This document shows, piece after piece, positions 8,891 to 19,424 of a stretch of 64,000 bases of DNA; the stretch's first letter is position 1; each line of letters opens with the position of its first letter. Made by a program: the position numbers and the translations under genes. Source of the stretch: an uncultured Comamonas sp. GTDB taxonomy: Bacteria; Pseudomonadota; Gammaproteobacteria; Burkholderiales; Burkholderiaceae_C. Under the pieces are notes generated by a model. The model did no database searches and was not told the DNA's origin. It saw nothing but the letters and a program-made list of their open reading frames with translations. The stretch lies in NCBI GenBank assembly GCA_947306475.1, contig CAMZGS010000012.1:1-64000 (forward strand), given 5' to 3'.

Positions 8891-9499
8891 ATGACAGCAA
8901 TTGCAATCGCCCCCGAAGAGCTTTGCGCAACCGTGGCCCAGGTGCTGGGCAAGCTGGCGCGCAGCGTGACCGTCCGTCTGGGTGAGGTGACTGCCGAGGT
9001 GGCAGCTGCCGATTACCACCAGGCCATGCAAAAACTGCGCGACAGCGCGGGTTGTCAATTCGAGCAGTTGACCGACCTGTGCGGCGTGGACTACTCCACC
9101 TATCGCGAAGTGGGCCGTGAAGGGCCGCGCTACGCCGTGGTGGTGCATCTGCTTTCCGTGTCGCTCAACCAGCGACTGCGTGTTCGGGTCTTCTGCACGG
9201 ACGATGATTTTCCGGTGCTGCCCTCCGTCACGGATATCTGGAGTGGGGCCAACTGGTTTGAGCGTGAGGCTTTTGACCTGTTTGGCATCGTTTTCGAGGG
9301 TCACAACGACTTGCGCCGCATTCTGACCGATTACGGTTTCATCGGTCATCCGTTCCGCAAGGACTTCCCCCTGTCGGGTCATGTGGAAATGACATACGAC
9401 GAACAGCAGCGCCGTGTGGTGTACCAGCCGGTCACCATTGAGCCGCGTGAAATTACCCCGCGCATCATCCGTGAGGACAACTACGGGGGGCTGCACTGA
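8891..9499 (+). CDS. nuoC: NADH-quinone oxidoreductase subunit C
   Basis: The 30-kDa subunit of the hydrophilic arm, 202 residues, separate from NuoD (these two are fused in E. coli). The signature [20 protein letters not shown] and [11 protein letters not shown] are present. The ATG at 8891 is preferred over an in-frame GTG at 8876 because AGGAGG (8879-8884) lies 6 bases before it and the GTG overlaps the end of nuoB. Confidence 0.97.
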   Translation: MTAIAIAPEELCATVAQVLGKLARSVTVRLGEVTAEVAAADYHQAMQKLRDSAGCQFEQLTDLCGVDYSTYREVGREGPRYAVVVHLLSVSLNQRLRVRVFCTDDDFPVLPSVTDIWSGANWFEREAFDLFGIVFEGHNDLRRILTDYGFIGHPFRKDFPLSGHVEMTYDEQQRRVVYQPVTIEPREITPRIIREDNYGGLH

Positions 9500-9532
9500 T
9501 TGGCGCGCAAGCGTTGATGGGCTGAAACAACG

Positions 9533-10786
9533 ATGGCTGAAATCAAGAACTATTCCCTGAACTTCGGTCCGCAGCACCCGGCAGCGCACGGTGTGCTGCG
9601 TTTGGTGCTGGAGCTGGATGGCGAGGTGGTGCAGCGTGCGGACCCGCACGTGGGCCTGCTGCATCGCGGCACGGAAAAACTGGCGGAGCACAAGACCTAC
9701 CTCCAGTCTCTGCCCTACATGGATCGTCTGGACTACGTGTCCATGATGTGCAACGAGCATGCCTACTGCCTGGCAATCGAGAAGATGCTTGGTATTGAGG
9801 TGCCGGTGCGCGCGCAGTACATCCGTGTGCTGTTCTCCGAAATCACCCGCCTGCTCAACCACCTGATGTGGCTGGGCTCCAACGGCATGGACCTGGGTGC
9901 CTCCACGGTGCTGATGTACACCTTCCGTGAGCGTGAAGAGTTGTTCGACATGTACGAAGCGGTTTCCGGCGCACGGATGCACGCAGCGTACTTCCGTCCG
10001 GGTGGTGTGTACCGCGACCTGCCCGACACTATGGCGCAGTTCAAGCCGAGCAAGGTGCGCAATGCCAAGGCGATCGAGGAACTGAATCGCAACCGTCAAG
10101 GCTCCCTGCTCGATTTCATCGATGACTTCTGCCAGCGCTTCCCCAAGCGAGTGGATGAGTACGAAGCCTTGCTGACCGACAACCGTATCTGGAAGCAGCG
10201 TACGGTGGGTATCGGTGTGGTGTCGCCGGAGCGCGCGCTCAATCTGGGTATGAGCGGCGTCATGCTGCGTGGCTCCGGGATCGCCTGGGACTTGCGCAAG
10301 AAGCAGCCTTACGACGTCTATGATCAGATGGATTTCGACATCCCCGTGGGCAAGGAGGGCGATTGCTACGACCGCTATCTGGTGCGCGTTGCCGAGATGC
10401 GTCAGTCGGTGCGCATCATGCAGCAGTGCGTGAGCTGGCTGCGTGCCAACCCTGGCCCGGTGATCACCGACAACCTGAAGGTGGCTCCGCCCAAGCGCGC
10501 CAGGATGAAGGAGGGGATGGAAGACCTCATCCACCACTTCAAGTTATTCAGTGAAGGCTTCCGTATCCCCGAGGGGGAGGCTTACGCCGCAGTGGAACAC
10601 CCCAAAGGGGAGTTCGGTATCTACATGGTCAGTGACGGTGCGAACAAGCCCTACCGCTTGAAGATTCGCGCCCCTGGATTTGCCCACCTGTCGGCTTACG
10701 ACGAGTTGACACGTGGTCACATGATTGCTGACGCCGTGGCTGTGATTGGCACCATGGACATCGTGTTCGGAGAGATTGATCGATGA
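9533..10786 (+). CDS. nuoD: NADH-quinone oxidoreductase subunit D
   Basis: The 49-kDa subunit, 417 residues, which forms the quinone pocket with NuoB. The N-terminal [19 protein letters not shown] holds the quinone-head histidine region, followed by [18 protein letters not shown] and [15 protein letters not shown]. The C terminus ends in FGEIDR, as in the family, which derives from the large subunit of [NiFe] hydrogenases. The stop overlaps the start of nuoE. Confidence 0.98.
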   Translation: MAEIKNYSLNFGPQHPAAHGVLRLVLELDGEVVQRADPHVGLLHRGTEKLAEHKTYLQSLPYMDRLDYVSMMCNEHAYCLAIEKMLGIEVPVRAQYIRVLFSEITRLLNHLMWLGSNGMDLGASTVLMYTFREREELFDMYEAVSGARMHAAYFRPGGVYRDLPDTMAQFKPSKVRNAKAIEELNRNRQGSLLDFIDDFCQRFPKRVDEYEALLTDNRIWKQRTVGIGVVSPERALNLGMSGVMLRGSGIAWDLRKKQPYDVYDQMDFDIPVGKEGDCYDRYLVRVAEMRQSVRIMQQCVSWLRANPGPVITDNLKVAPPKRARMKEGMEDLIHHFKLFSEGFRIPEGEAYAAVEHPKGEFGIYMVSDGANKPYRLKIRAPGFAHLSAYDELTRGHMIADAVAVIGTMDIVFGEIDR

Positions 10787-11274
10787 TTACGGAAGCAACC
10801 AAGGCGCGGTTTGCGCGCGAAGTGGCGAAGTATCCCGCAGACCAGAAGCGTTCTGCGGTGATGGCTTGCCTGTCCATCGTGCAGCAGGAGCAAGGCTGGA
10901 TCAGCCAGGAAAGCGAGGCAGAGATTGCTGCCTACCTGGGGATGCCCGAGATTGCCGTGCATGAGGTCACCACGTTCTACAACATGTACAACCAGCACCC
11001 GGTGGGCAAGTACAAGCTGGCGGTGTGCACCAACCTGCCCTGTTTGTTGCGCAACGGCTACGAGGCGCTGCACCATCTGGAAGAAAAGCTGGGCATCAAG
11101 GCTGGGGAGACCACGGCCGATGGCATGTTCACGTTGCAGCAGTGCGAGTGCCTGGGTTCCTGTGCAGATGCACCTGTCATGCTGGTGAACGATCGCAACA
11201 TGTGCAGCTTCATGGACGACAAGAGGCTCGATGAGCTGGTCGATGGTCTGCGTGCTGCGGAGGGTCAGGCATGA
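10783..11274 (+). CDS. nuoE: NADH-quinone oxidoreductase subunit E
   Basis: The 24-kDa thioredoxin-like subunit of the NADH dehydrogenase module, carrying the off-path [2Fe-2S] cluster N1a. 163 residues; ligands Cys82-x4-Cys87 (VCTNLPC) and Cys123-x3-Cys127 (CLGSC). ATGA overlaps join it to nuoD upstream and nuoF downstream, indicating translational coupling. Confidence 0.97.
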   Translation: MITEATKARFAREVAKYPADQKRSAVMACLSIVQQEQGWISQESEAEIAAYLGMPEIAVHEVTTFYNMYNQHPVGKYKLAVCTNLPCLLRNGYEALHHLEEKLGIKAGETTADGMFTLQQCECLGSCADAPVMLVNDRNMCSFMDDKRLDELVDGLRAAEGQA

Positions 11275-12632
11275 TGAACGCTGCTGCTCGGGCGGTGCTC
11301 GCCAAGTTTGCTGCCACAGGGAAGGAAACCTGCTTCCATGGCCGCCACATCAATCCGCAGATCTATGCAGATCTCAATGGCAGCAACTGGTCACTCAAGG
11401 ACTATGAGGCCCGTGGGGGCTATGCTGCGCTGCGCAAGATTCTGGGCAGGGACGGCGGTGCCGGGGTGACCCAGGACGAGGTGATTGCCACGCTGAAGGA
11501 GTCGTCCCTGCGTGGTCGCGGTGGTGCCGGCTTTCCCACTGGTTTGAAGTGGAGCTTCATGCCGCGTCAGTTCCCTGGTGAAAAGTATGTGGTGTGCAAC
11601 TCCGACGAGGGGGAGCCCGGGACGTGCAAGGACCGGGAAATCCTCATGCACAACCCGCACACCGTGATCGAAGGCATGATCATTGCCGGTTTTGCGATGG
11701 GCGCCAGCGCGGGCTACAACTACATCCACGGCGAGATTTTCCAGGCGTACGAGCGCTTTGAAGCTGCCCTGGAGGAAGCGCGCGCAGCAGGGTACCTGGG
11801 CAAAAACATCATGGGGTCTGACTTCAGCTTCGAACTGTTTGCCCACCATGGTTTTGGTGCCTATATCTGCGGTGAGGAAACTGCGCTGCTGGAATCCCTG
11901 GAAGGCAAGAAGGGCCAACCGCGCTTCAAGCCGCCGTTCCCTGCAAGCTTTGGCCTGTACGGCAAGCCCACCACCATCAACAACACCGAAACATTTGCGG
12001 CTGTGCCGTGGATCATCCGCAATGGAGGCAAGGCCTATCTGGAGTGCGGCAAGCCGAACAACGGTGGTACGAAGATCTTTTCCGTCAGCGGGGATGTCAA
12101 TCTGCCCGGGAATTATGAAATTCCTCTGGGCACGCCCTTCTCCACGCTGCTGGAACTGGCAGGTGGTGTACGTACCGGCCGCAAGCTGAAGGCCGTCATT
12201 CCTGGTGGTTCTTCCTCTCCGGTTCTGCCTGCCGACATCATGATGGAATGCACGATGGACTACGACTCCATCGCCAAGGCTGGTTCGATGCTGGGCTCTG
12301 GTGCCGTGATCGTGATGGATGACACGCGCGACATGGTCGAGTGCCTGGAGCGTCTGTCCTATTTCTACCAGCATGAATCCTGCGGCCAGTGCACGCCGTG
12401 CCGTGAGGGTACGGGCTGGTTGTGGCGCGTCGTGAAGCGCATCAACCACGGTCAAGGGCGTCCGGAAGATCTTGCGCTGCTGGACGAAGTGGCCTCCAAC
12501 ATCATGGGGCGTACGATCTGTGCCCTGGGTGATGCTGCTGCAATGCCAGTGCGTGCCATGATCAAACATTTCCGCCCCGAGTTCGAAGCCAAGATTGCTG
12601 CGGCTGCGAAGTCCAACGCTACGGCTGCCTGA
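11271..12632 (+). CDS. nuoF: NADH-quinone oxidoreductase subunit F
   Basis: The 51-kDa subunit that binds NADH, FMN and [4Fe-4S] cluster N3. 453 residues. The glycine-rich [15 protein letters not shown] near residue 82 binds nucleotide and FMN, and [15 protein letters not shown] follows. Cluster ligands are Cys371, Cys374, Cys377 (SCGQCTPC) and Cys417 (TICALGD). Two ATG codons are in tandem at the start; the first overlaps the nuoE stop. Confidence 0.98.
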   Translation: MMNAAARAVLAKFAATGKETCFHGRHINPQIYADLNGSNWSLKDYEARGGYAALRKILGRDGGAGVTQDEVIATLKESSLRGRGGAGFPTGLKWSFMPRQFPGEKYVVCNSDEGEPGTCKDREILMHNPHTVIEGMIIAGFAMGASAGYNYIHGEIFQAYERFEAALEEARAAGYLGKNIMGSDFSFELFAHHGFGAYICGEETALLESLEGKKGQPRFKPPFPASFGLYGKPTTINNTETFAAVPWIIRNGGKAYLECGKPNNGGTKIFSVSGDVNLPGNYEIPLGTPFSTLLELAGGVRTGRKLKAVIPGGSSSPVLPADIMMECTMDYDSIAKAGSMLGSGAVIVMDDTRDMVECLERLSYFYQHESCGQCTPCREGTGWLWRVVKRINHGQGRPEDLALLDEVASNIMGRTICALGDAAAMPVRAMIKHFRPEFEAKIAAAAKSNATAA

Positions 12633-12645
12633 GTGCGAGAGACAT

Positions 12646-14760
12646 ATGGTTGAAATTGAACTAGACGGCAAGAAGGTGGAAGTGCCTCCCGGCAGCATGG
12701 TGATGCATGCGGCCGAGAAGGCGGGGATCTACATTCCGCACTTTTGCTACCACAAAAAATTATCGATTGCGGCCAACTGCCGTATGTGTCTGGTCGAGGT
12801 GGAGAAGGCCCCCAAGGCGCTGCCTGCCTGCGCAACGCCTGTGACACAGGGCATGGTGGTGCGTACCAAGAGCAAGAAAGCCCTGGATGCTCAGCAGTCC
12901 GTAATGGAGTTCCTGCTCATCAACCACCCACTGGATTGCCCCATTTGCGACCAGGGGGGGGAGTGCCAGCTTCAGGATCTGGCGGTTGGTTATGGCGGTG
13001 GCAGTTCCCGTTTCGGGGAGGAAAAGCGCGTTGTCGCCCCCAAGGACATCGGACCTCTGGTCTCCACCCAGGAGATGACGCGCTGCATTCACTGCACGCG
13101 TTGCGTTCGCTTCGGCGAGGAAATTGCCGGTGTGATGGAACTGGGCATGGTCAACCGTGGGGAGTATTCCGAAATCACCACGGTCAAGGGCGACACCCTG
13201 GACTCCGAGCTTTCCGGTAACGTGATTGATCTGTGCCCGGTGGGTGCCCTGACCAGCAAGCCGTTCCGCTATAGCGCCAGAACCTGGGAGCTGTCGCGTC
13301 GTAAGTCGGTTTCTCCGCACGACTCTACTGGCGCCAATCTGATCGTTCAGGTCAAGAACCACAGGGTGATGCGCGTGGTGCCCATGGAGAATGAAGCCGT
13401 CAACGAGTGCTGGATTGCCGACCGTGATCGTTTCTCCTATGAAGCACTGAATAGCGAAGAGCGTCTGCACAAGCCCATGATCAAGCAAGGTGGGCAGTGG
13501 CAGGAGGTGGACTGGCAGACGGCACTGGATTTTGTCGTGCGTGGCCTGAAGCAGGTCCGCGACCAGCATGGTGCTGCCGGCGTGGGAGCCTTGGTCAGTC
13601 CGCACAGCACTCTGGAAGAGCTGTATCTGGCTGCACAGCTGGTGCGTGCCATGGACAGCGACAATATTGATTACCGTCTGCGCCACGCACAGTTCAACCC
13701 CGCAGAAGGGGTGCGTTGGCTGGGTATGCCCATTGCTGCCCTGCAGGAGTTGCAGTCGGTGCTGGTGATTGGCTCCAACCTGCGCAAGGATCATCCTTTG
13801 TTCGCCCATCGTGTGCGTCAGGCTGCCAAGCGTGGCTGCAGGGTGTTTGCCATCAACGCCAAGGTTTACGACTGGGCCATGCCAGTTACGGCATCGGTGG
13901 TTGCTGCCCAGGATTGGGTACAGGCGCTGGCGGACGTGGCTGCGGCTGTGGCACAAGCCAAGGGCGTGACGGCTCCGGTGGCTGGCAACGTCAATGAGGA
14001 AGCTCAGAACATTGCCACGACCTTGCTTGCTGGTGAGCGCAAGGCAGTGCTGTTGGGCAATGCTGCGGCACATCACGCCCATGCGGCACAGTTGCTGGCA
14101 TTGGCACAGTGGGTGGCTGAACAGACAGGTGCAACAGTTGGTTATCTGACTGAAGCAGCGAACACCGTAGGGGCCCAGTGGGTCAAGGCGCAGCCACAGG
14201 CAGCCGGCCTGAATGCGGCTCAGATGCTCTCTGGCGGAGTGAAAGCCGCCATCTTGCTCAACACGGAGCCTCAGTTCGACAGTGCGTTTGGTGAAAAGGG
14301 CTTGGCGCAGGCCGAGCTGGTTGTGACCCTGAGTCCCTTCAAGGCGAACATGGAATGCAGCAACGTGCTGTTGCCCATCGCGCCGTTTACGGAAACTTCC
14401 GGCACGTTTGTCAATGCCGAGGGTCGTGTGCAAAGTTTCCACGCCGTGGTCAAGCCGCAGGGAGAGGCGCGCCCAGCCTGGAAGGTACTGCGCGTGCTCG
14501 CAAATCTGCTGGGCTTGTCGGGATTTGAATACGAGTCTTCCCAGGATGTGCTCAGCGCAGCCATTGGTTCGGGCACCGAGCATGTGCCGGCAGAGCTGTT
14601 GAGCAATGCCACGAAAACAGTTTTGCAATTGCCTGCTACGACGGCAGCCGATCCTGTGGTTGCCAGCATTTACCAATTGGACGGTATCGTTCGGCGTGCT
14701 GCTTCGCTGCAGTTGACGGCTGATGCACGCCAGGCACATGAGGGAGGTGCCGCAGCATGA
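12646..14760 (+). CDS. nuoG: NADH-quinone oxidoreductase subunit G
   Basis: The 75-kDa iron-sulfur subunit, 704 residues, about the size of the mitochondrial subunit and ~200 shorter than E. coli NuoG. Ligands for N1b (Cys34, 45, 48, 62), N5 (His94, Cys98, 101, 107) and N4 (Cys147, 150, 153, 197) are all present. Where E. coli has the Cys ligands of the extra cluster N7, this protein reads [10 protein letters not shown] (221-230), so N7 is absent. The C-terminal part is a molybdopterin-enzyme-like fold that has lost its cofactor. The ATG at 12646 begins the ferredoxin domain; an upstream in-frame Met would overlap nuoF. Confidence 0.97.
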   Translation: MVEIELDGKKVEVPPGSMVMHAAEKAGIYIPHFCYHKKLSIAANCRMCLVEVEKAPKALPACATPVTQGMVVRTKSKKALDAQQSVMEFLLINHPLDCPICDQGGECQLQDLAVGYGGGSSRFGEEKRVVAPKDIGPLVSTQEMTRCIHCTRCVRFGEEIAGVMELGMVNRGEYSEITTVKGDTLDSELSGNVIDLCPVGALTSKPFRYSARTWELSRRKSVSPHDSTGANLIVQVKNHRVMRVVPMENEAVNECWIADRDRFSYEALNSEERLHKPMIKQGGQWQEVDWQTALDFVVRGLKQVRDQHGAAGVGALVSPHSTLEELYLAAQLVRAMDSDNIDYRLRHAQFNPAEGVRWLGMPIAALQELQSVLVIGSNLRKDHPLFAHRVRQAAKRGCRVFAINAKVYDWAMPVTASVVAAQDWVQALADVAAAVAQAKGVTAPVAGNVNEEAQNIATTLLAGERKAVLLGNAAAHHAHAAQLLALAQWVAEQTGATVGYLTEAANTVGAQWVKAQPQAAGLNAAQMLSGGVKAAILLNTEPQFDSAFGEKGLAQAELVVTLSPFKANMECSNVLLPIAPFTETSGTFVNAEGRVQSFHAVVKPQGEARPAWKVLRVLANLLGLSGFEYESSQDVLSAAIGSGTEHVPAELLSNATKTVLQLPATTAADPVVASIYQLDGIVRRAASLQLTADARQAHEGGAAA

Positions 14761-15833
14761 TAGATGCTCTCAAAAGCGCGGGTGCTGGTTTGGTTGCCGC
14801 ACCCTGGTGGACGGATCTGGCGTGGCCTGTGCTGTGGATTCTGCTGGGCATTGTCGCCATTGTTGCCCCCCTGATGCTGGCTGTTGCCTACCTGACCCTG
14901 TGGGAGCGCAAGCTGCTGGGATGGATGCAGGTACGTCCCGGTCCGAATCGCGTGGGTCCCTGGGGGCTGTTGCAGCCTATTGCGGACGGTTTGAAGCTCT
15001 TGACCAAGGAGCTGATCATGCCCACCGCAGCTGCCAAGGGACTGTTCTATGTTGGTCCGGTCATGGCCATCATGCCGGCTCTGGCAGCCTGGGTGGTCGT
15101 GCCGTTTGCTCCTGACCTTGCACTGGCGAATGTGAATGCTGGCATTCTGCTGGTCATGGCCATCACTTCCATTGAGGTGTATGGTGTGATCATCGCTGGC
15201 TGGGCTTCCAACTCGAAGTACGCGTTCCTGGGGGCGTTGCGTGCTTCAGCGCAGATGGTGAGCTACGAAATTGCCATGGGCTTTTGCTTCCTGATCGTCA
15301 TCATGGTGAGCAAGAGCATGAACCTGACCCAGATTGTGCTCAGTCAGGACCAGGGCACCTTCGCAGACATGGGGCTGGGGCTGTTGTCCTGGAACTGGTT
15401 GCCCTTGTTGCCCATTTTCTTCGTGTACATGATCTCCGCAGTGGCTGAGACCAATCGTCACCCGTTCGACGTGGTGGAAGGCGAAGCGGAAATTGTGGCA
15501 GGTCACATGGTCGAGTATTCGGGCATGGGCTTCGCAGTCTTCTTCCTGGCGGAATATGCCGCCATGTGGCTGGTTTCCATCCTTGCAGTCATCATGTTCC
15601 TGGGCGGGTGGCTGCCTCCTGTGGAGTTTCTGTCTTTTATTCCTGGCTGGATTTGGCTGGGTGTCAAGACGGCTTTGATGGTGAGTCTGTTCATCTGGAT
15701 TCGCGCCACATTCCCGCGCTATCGCTATGACCAGATCATGCGTCTGGGCTGGAAGATCTTCATTCCGGTCACCTTGGTGTGGCTGGTCATTGTGGGTGCG
15801 TGGCTGCACTCGCCTTGGAATATTTGGAAATAA
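14757..15833 (+). CDS. nuoH: NADH-quinone oxidoreductase subunit H
   Basis: A membrane subunit joining the peripheral and membrane arms and forming part of the quinone tunnel. 358 residues with about eight transmembrane helices. Signature loops [40 protein letters not shown] and [15 protein letters not shown] are present. The start overlaps the nuoG stop (ATGA). Confidence 0.98.
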   Translation: MIDALKSAGAGLVAAPWWTDLAWPVLWILLGIVAIVAPLMLAVAYLTLWERKLLGWMQVRPGPNRVGPWGLLQPIADGLKLLTKELIMPTAAAKGLFYVGPVMAIMPALAAWVVVPFAPDLALANVNAGILLVMAITSIEVYGVIIAGWASNSKYAFLGALRASAQMVSYEIAMGFCFLIVIMVSKSMNLTQIVLSQDQGTFADMGLGLLSWNWLPLLPIFFVYMISAVAETNRHPFDVVEGEAEIVAGHMVEYSGMGFAVFFLAEYAAMWLVSILAVIMFLGGWLPPVEFLSFIPGWIWLGVKTALMVSLFIWIRATFPRYRYDQIMRLGWKIFIPVTLVWLVIVGAWLHSPWNIWK

Positions 15834-15844
15834 GCGGGGACACC

Positions 15845-16354
15845 ATGGCTGCTGTTGCTGCTACACCTTTTTCTATCAAGGATTTCTTCAAGAGCTTCAT
15901 GTTGGTGGAGCTCTTCAAGGGGATGGCCCTGACCGGGCGCTATGCGTTTGCACGTCGTGTCACTATCCTGTACCCGGAAGAGAAGACGCCCCTTTCGCCG
16001 CGTTTCCGTGGCTTGCATGCGCTGCGTCGTTATGAAAACGGCGAGGAACGCTGCATTGCCTGCAAGCTGTGCGAGGCGATCTGCCCGGCGATGGCGATCA
16101 CGATCGAGTCTCATCAGCGCGAGGATGGGACGCGCCGGACCACGCGCTACGACATTGATTTGACGAAGTGCATTTTCTGTGGCTTTTGCGAGGAGAGTTG
16201 CCCGACGGACTCCATCGTGGAGACGCAGATTTTTGAATACCACGGGGAAAAGCGCGGTGACTTGTACTTCACCAAGGACATGTTGCTGGCTGTGGGCGAT
16301 CGTTACGAAGCCGACATCGCTGCAGCCAAGGCAGCTGATGCCAAGTACCGCTGA
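15845..16354 (+). CDS. nuoI: NADH-quinone oxidoreductase subunit I
   Basis: A ferredoxin-like subunit of 169 residues with two [4Fe-4S] clusters (N6a, N6b) that pass electrons to N2. Ligands are Cys70, 73, 76, 80 ([13 protein letters not shown]) and Cys109, 112, 115, 119 ([13 protein letters not shown]). The ATG at 15845 ([14 protein letters not shown]) is chosen because earlier in-frame starts overlap nuoH and the family begins here. Confidence 0.97.
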   Translation: MAAVAATPFSIKDFFKSFMLVELFKGMALTGRYAFARRVTILYPEEKTPLSPRFRGLHALRRYENGEERCIACKLCEAICPAMAITIESHQREDGTRRTTRYDIDLTKCIFCGFCEESCPTDSIVETQIFEYHGEKRGDLYFTKDMLLAVGDRYEADIAAAKAADAKYR

Positions 16355-16386
16355 ATCGGCTCCTGATCCAAAGAAAGACGTGAATC

Positions 16387-17043
16387 ATGGACGCTAAAAC
16401 TGGTTTTTTCTACTTTTTCTCGGTGGTATTGCTGTATTCGGCCTTGCGCGTGATCACCTCGCGTAATCCCGTGCATGCAGTGCTCCATCTGATCCTGGGC
16501 TTTTCCCAGGCGGCTGCCATCTGGTTGCTGCTGAAGGCCGAGTTCCTGGGAATCATGCTGGTGGTGGTTTACCTGGGCGCGGTGATGGTGCTGTTCCTGT
16601 TTGTGGTCATGATGCTGGACATCCGCATCGACCGCCTGCGCGAGGGGTTCTGGAAGCACTTCCCGGTAGCGGCCTTTGTGGGTGCGCTGGTGGCTCTGGA
16701 GATGGCCGTGGTGCTTATGGGGGGCTTTGGTGCCATGGATGAGGCCAAACCGGTGGCCGATCTGGTCAATGCACAGGGCCAGGTCATTCCTTACTCCAAT
16801 ACCCAGGCCCTGGGACGTTTGATGTACACCCACTATCTGTTCCCGATTGAGGTGGCCGCGGTGATCTTGCTGGTGGCCATGATCGCGGCCATTGCGCTGA
16901 CGTTGCGCAAGCGCAGGGATGCCACCAAGACCCTGGATGCGGCAGTGCAGATTCGCGCACGTGCTCAGGATCGGGTTTCCTTGGTGAGTATGCCTGCCAC
17001 CAAGGCTGCAGCGGTATCGGCGGCGGGGGAGGAAAACAAATGA
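16387..17043 (+). CDS. nuoJ: NADH-quinone oxidoreductase subunit J
   Basis: A membrane subunit of 218 residues with five predicted transmembrane helices. [18 protein letters not shown] on the third helix contains the pi-bulge segment known in the family. The ~50-residue polar tail is longer than in E. coli but usual for betaproteobacteria. The stop overlaps the nuoK start. Confidence 0.96.
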   Translation: MDAKTGFFYFFSVVLLYSALRVITSRNPVHAVLHLILGFSQAAAIWLLLKAEFLGIMLVVVYLGAVMVLFLFVVMMLDIRIDRLREGFWKHFPVAAFVGALVALEMAVVLMGGFGAMDEAKPVADLVNAQGQVIPYSNTQALGRLMYTHYLFPIEVAAVILLVAMIAAIALTLRKRRDATKTLDAAVQIRARAQDRVSLVSMPATKAAAVSAAGEENK

Positions 17044-17348
17044 CACTCACACTGGGACACTTCTTGACACTGGGTGCGATGCTCTTTGCCATCTCGGTGA
17101 TCGGTATCTTTCTCAATCGTAAGAACCTGATCGTCTTGTTGATGGCCATTGAGATGATGCTTTTGGCTGTGAACATGAACTTTGTGGCCTTTTCCCATTA
17201 CCTTGGGGACATGCATGGTCAACTTTTCGTGTTTTTCATTCTGACTGTGGCCGCAGCAGAAGCCGCAATTGGCCTTGCCATTTTGGTTCTGCTTTTCCGT
17301 AACAAGTCCAATATCAATGCGGAAGATCTCAACCTGCTCAAGGGTTGA
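17040..17348 (+). CDS. nuoK: NADH-quinone oxidoreductase subunit K
   Basis: A small Mrp-type membrane subunit, 102 residues, three helices. The proton-path acidic residues are visible: Glu in [13 protein letters not shown] on helix 2 and Glu in [12 protein letters not shown] on helix 3. The start [12 protein letters not shown] overlaps nuoJ by 4 bases. Confidence 0.97.
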   Translation: MTLTLGHFLTLGAMLFAISVIGIFLNRKNLIVLLMAIEMMLLAVNMNFVAFSHYLGDMHGQLFVFFILTVAAAEAAIGLAILVLLFRNKSNINAEDLNLLKG

Positions 17349-17380
17349 GTGTCACCGGTATTTGTGCAAGGTTCTGAAGA

Positions 17381-19411
17381 ATGAGTTCAACACTTTCTGC
17401 ATCGATGCTCCTGGCGGTGCCACTGGCACCGCTGGCGGGCTCGGCTTTGGCCGGTATATTTGGTACCGCCTTCGGTGGCAATAAATTCGGCCGCGGGGTC
17501 AGTCACTCCGTCACCATTTTTGGTGTGTTGCTGTCCTTCCTTCTGTCGGCGCTGGTTTTTCAGTCTGTTGTGTTCGAGGGAGCCCGCTTTGATCAGACCA
17601 TTTATGAGTGGATGGTCATTGGCGGGTTGAAGATGGAGATTGGCTTCCTGATCGACTCCATCACGGCGATGATGATGTGCGTCGTGACCTTTGTGTCGCT
17701 CATGGTGCACATCTATACGATCGGTTACATGGAAGAAGACGATGGCTACAACCGCTTCTTCTCGTATATCTCCCTGTTCACCTTCTCCATGTTGATGCTC
17801 GTCATGAGCAACAACCTGCTCCAGTTGTTCTTTGGCTGGGAGGCTGTGGGCCTGGTTTCGTATCTGCTGATTGGCTTTTACTTCAAGAAGCCTACGGCCA
17901 TCTTTGCGAACATGAAGGCGTTCATCGTCAACCGCGTTGGTGACTTCGGTTTCATTGTTGGCATCGGCCTGATCGCTGCTTATACCGGAACCTTCAACTA
18001 CACGGAGATTTTTGCCAAGCTGCCCGAAATCGAGAGCACGCTGATGCCTGGCACAGGCTGGCTCCTGGTGACGGCGATTGGCATTTGTCTGTTCATCGGC
18101 GCCATGGGTAAGTCGGCCCAGTTCCCGTTGCACGCCTGGCTGCCTGACTCCATGGAAGGCCCCACCCCCATCTCGGCGCTGATTCACGCAGCCACCATGG
18201 TGACGGCCGGTATCTTCATGGTCTCGCGCATGTCGCCGCTGTATGAGCTGTCGGATGTCGCGCTGAACTTCATCCTGGTGATTGGCGCCATCACGGCCCT
18301 GTTCATGGGTATCCTGGGTGTCATCCAGAACGACATCAAGCGCGTGATTGCGTACTCCACGCTGTCGCAGCTGGGTTACATGACGGTGGCGCTGGGTGCC
18401 TCTGCCTACTCTGTGGCTGTGTTTCACCTGATGACCCACGCATTCTTCAAGGCACTGCTGTTCCTGGGCGCTGGTTCCGTCATCATCGGCATGCACCACA
18501 ATCAGGACATCCGTTGGATGGGTGGCGTGCGCAAGTACATGCCCATTACCTGGATCACTTTCCTGCTGGGTAATCTGGCGCTGATCGGCACCCCGTTCTT
18601 CTCCGGCTTTTACTCCAAGGACGCCATCATCGAGGCAGTCAAGGCTTCCAACCTGCCTGCAACTGGCTTTGCCACCTTTGCCGTAATGGCTGGCGTGTTC
18701 ATCACGGCGTTCTACTCCTTCCGCCTGTACTGGATCGTTTTCCACGGTGAGGAGCGTTACGACCAGAATCCGGATGCGCACCACCATCACGACGACCATG
18801 GTCACGGTCATGAACATGATGGCAAGCCGCATGAATCGCCTTGGGTGGTGACCGTGCCTTTGCTGCTGCTGGCCATTCCTTCGGTGGTCATTGGTGCGAT
18901 GGCGCTCATGCCCATGCTGTTCGGTGACTTCTTCAAGGGTGTGATCCATGTGGATGCTGCCAAGCATCCGGCGATGACACATCTGGCAGACAGCATCCAT
19001 GGCTGGGTGGGCATGGCGTTGCATGGCTTCCAGGCAGCACCCTTCTGGCTGGCTCTGGCAGGTGTGCTGGTGTCTTACGTGTTCTACATGGTCAAGCCCG
19101 AGATTCCCGCGGCCATCATGGCCTTCAGCAAGAAGATCGGTCTGTATCAGGTGCTGGAAGGCAAGTATGGCGTGGACTGGGTGTACGAAAATGTCTTCGC
19201 CCGTGGCGCTCGCATGTTTGGTACCGCTTTCTGGCGTGCAGGCGACCAGGCCATCATTGATGGTGCTGTGGTCAATGGTTCCTGGAAGGTGATCGGCAAG
19301 CTGGCATCCGTCGTGCGCTGGTTCCAATCAGGTTATATCTACCACTACGCGTTGGTTATGATTTTGGGTGTTTTCGTGCTCATGACCTACTTCGTGTGGC
19401 TCAACAAGTAA
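17381..19411 (+). CDS. nuoL: NADH-quinone oxidoreductase subunit L (proton-pumping antiporter-like)
   Basis: The distal antiporter-like subunit, 676 residues, with ~14 antiporter helices and the long lateral helix typical of NuoL. Core motifs are NNLLQLFFGWEAVGLVSYLL (Glu in the key helix), GKSAQFPLHAWLPDSMEGPT (Lys) and HAFFKALLFLGAGSVI. A very His/Asp-rich cytoplasmic or periplasmic loop (DAHHHHDDHGHGHEHDGKPH) lies near residues 467-486, between antiporter helices and the C-terminal segment. Confidence 0.97.
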   Translation: MSSTLSASMLLAVPLAPLAGSALAGIFGTAFGGNKFGRGVSHSVTIFGVLLSFLLSALVFQSVVFEGARFDQTIYEWMVIGGLKMEIGFLIDSITAMMMCVVTFVSLMVHIYTIGYMEEDDGYNRFFSYISLFTFSMLMLVMSNNLLQLFFGWEAVGLVSYLLIGFYFKKPTAIFANMKAFIVNRVGDFGFIVGIGLIAAYTGTFNYTEIFAKLPEIESTLMPGTGWLLVTAIGICLFIGAMGKSAQFPLHAWLPDSMEGPTPISALIHAATMVTAGIFMVSRMSPLYELSDVALNFILVIGAITALFMGILGVIQNDIKRVIAYSTLSQLGYMTVALGASAYSVAVFHLMTHAFFKALLFLGAGSVIIGMHHNQDIRWMGGVRKYMPITWITFLLGNLALIGTPFFSGFYSKDAIIEAVKASNLPATGFATFAVMAGVFITAFYSFRLYWIVFHGEERYDQNPDAHHHHDDHGHGHEHDGKPHESPWVVTVPLLLLAIPSVVIGAMALMPMLFGDFFKGVIHVDAAKHPAMTHLADSIHGWVGMALHGFQAAPFWLALAGVLVSYVFYMVKPEIPAAIMAFSKKIGLYQVLEGKYGVDWVYENVFARGARMFGTAFWRAGDQAIIDGAVVNGSWKVIGKLASVVRWFQSGYIYHYALVMILGVFVLMTYFVWLNK

Positions 19412-19424
19412 GGGAAGAAGAAAA

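Noticed and set aside
8819-10537. Long open frame antisense to nuoC and nuoD
   Set aside because: Shadow of the real genes, which have full family signatures on the plus strand.
12760-14739. Long open frame antisense to nuoG
   Set aside because: No recognisable domain; nuoG is intact with all cluster ligands.
17387-19327. Open frame of ~650 codons antisense to nuoL
   Set aside because: Its His/Gln/Arg-rich translation is the complement of a membrane protein gene, a common artefact.
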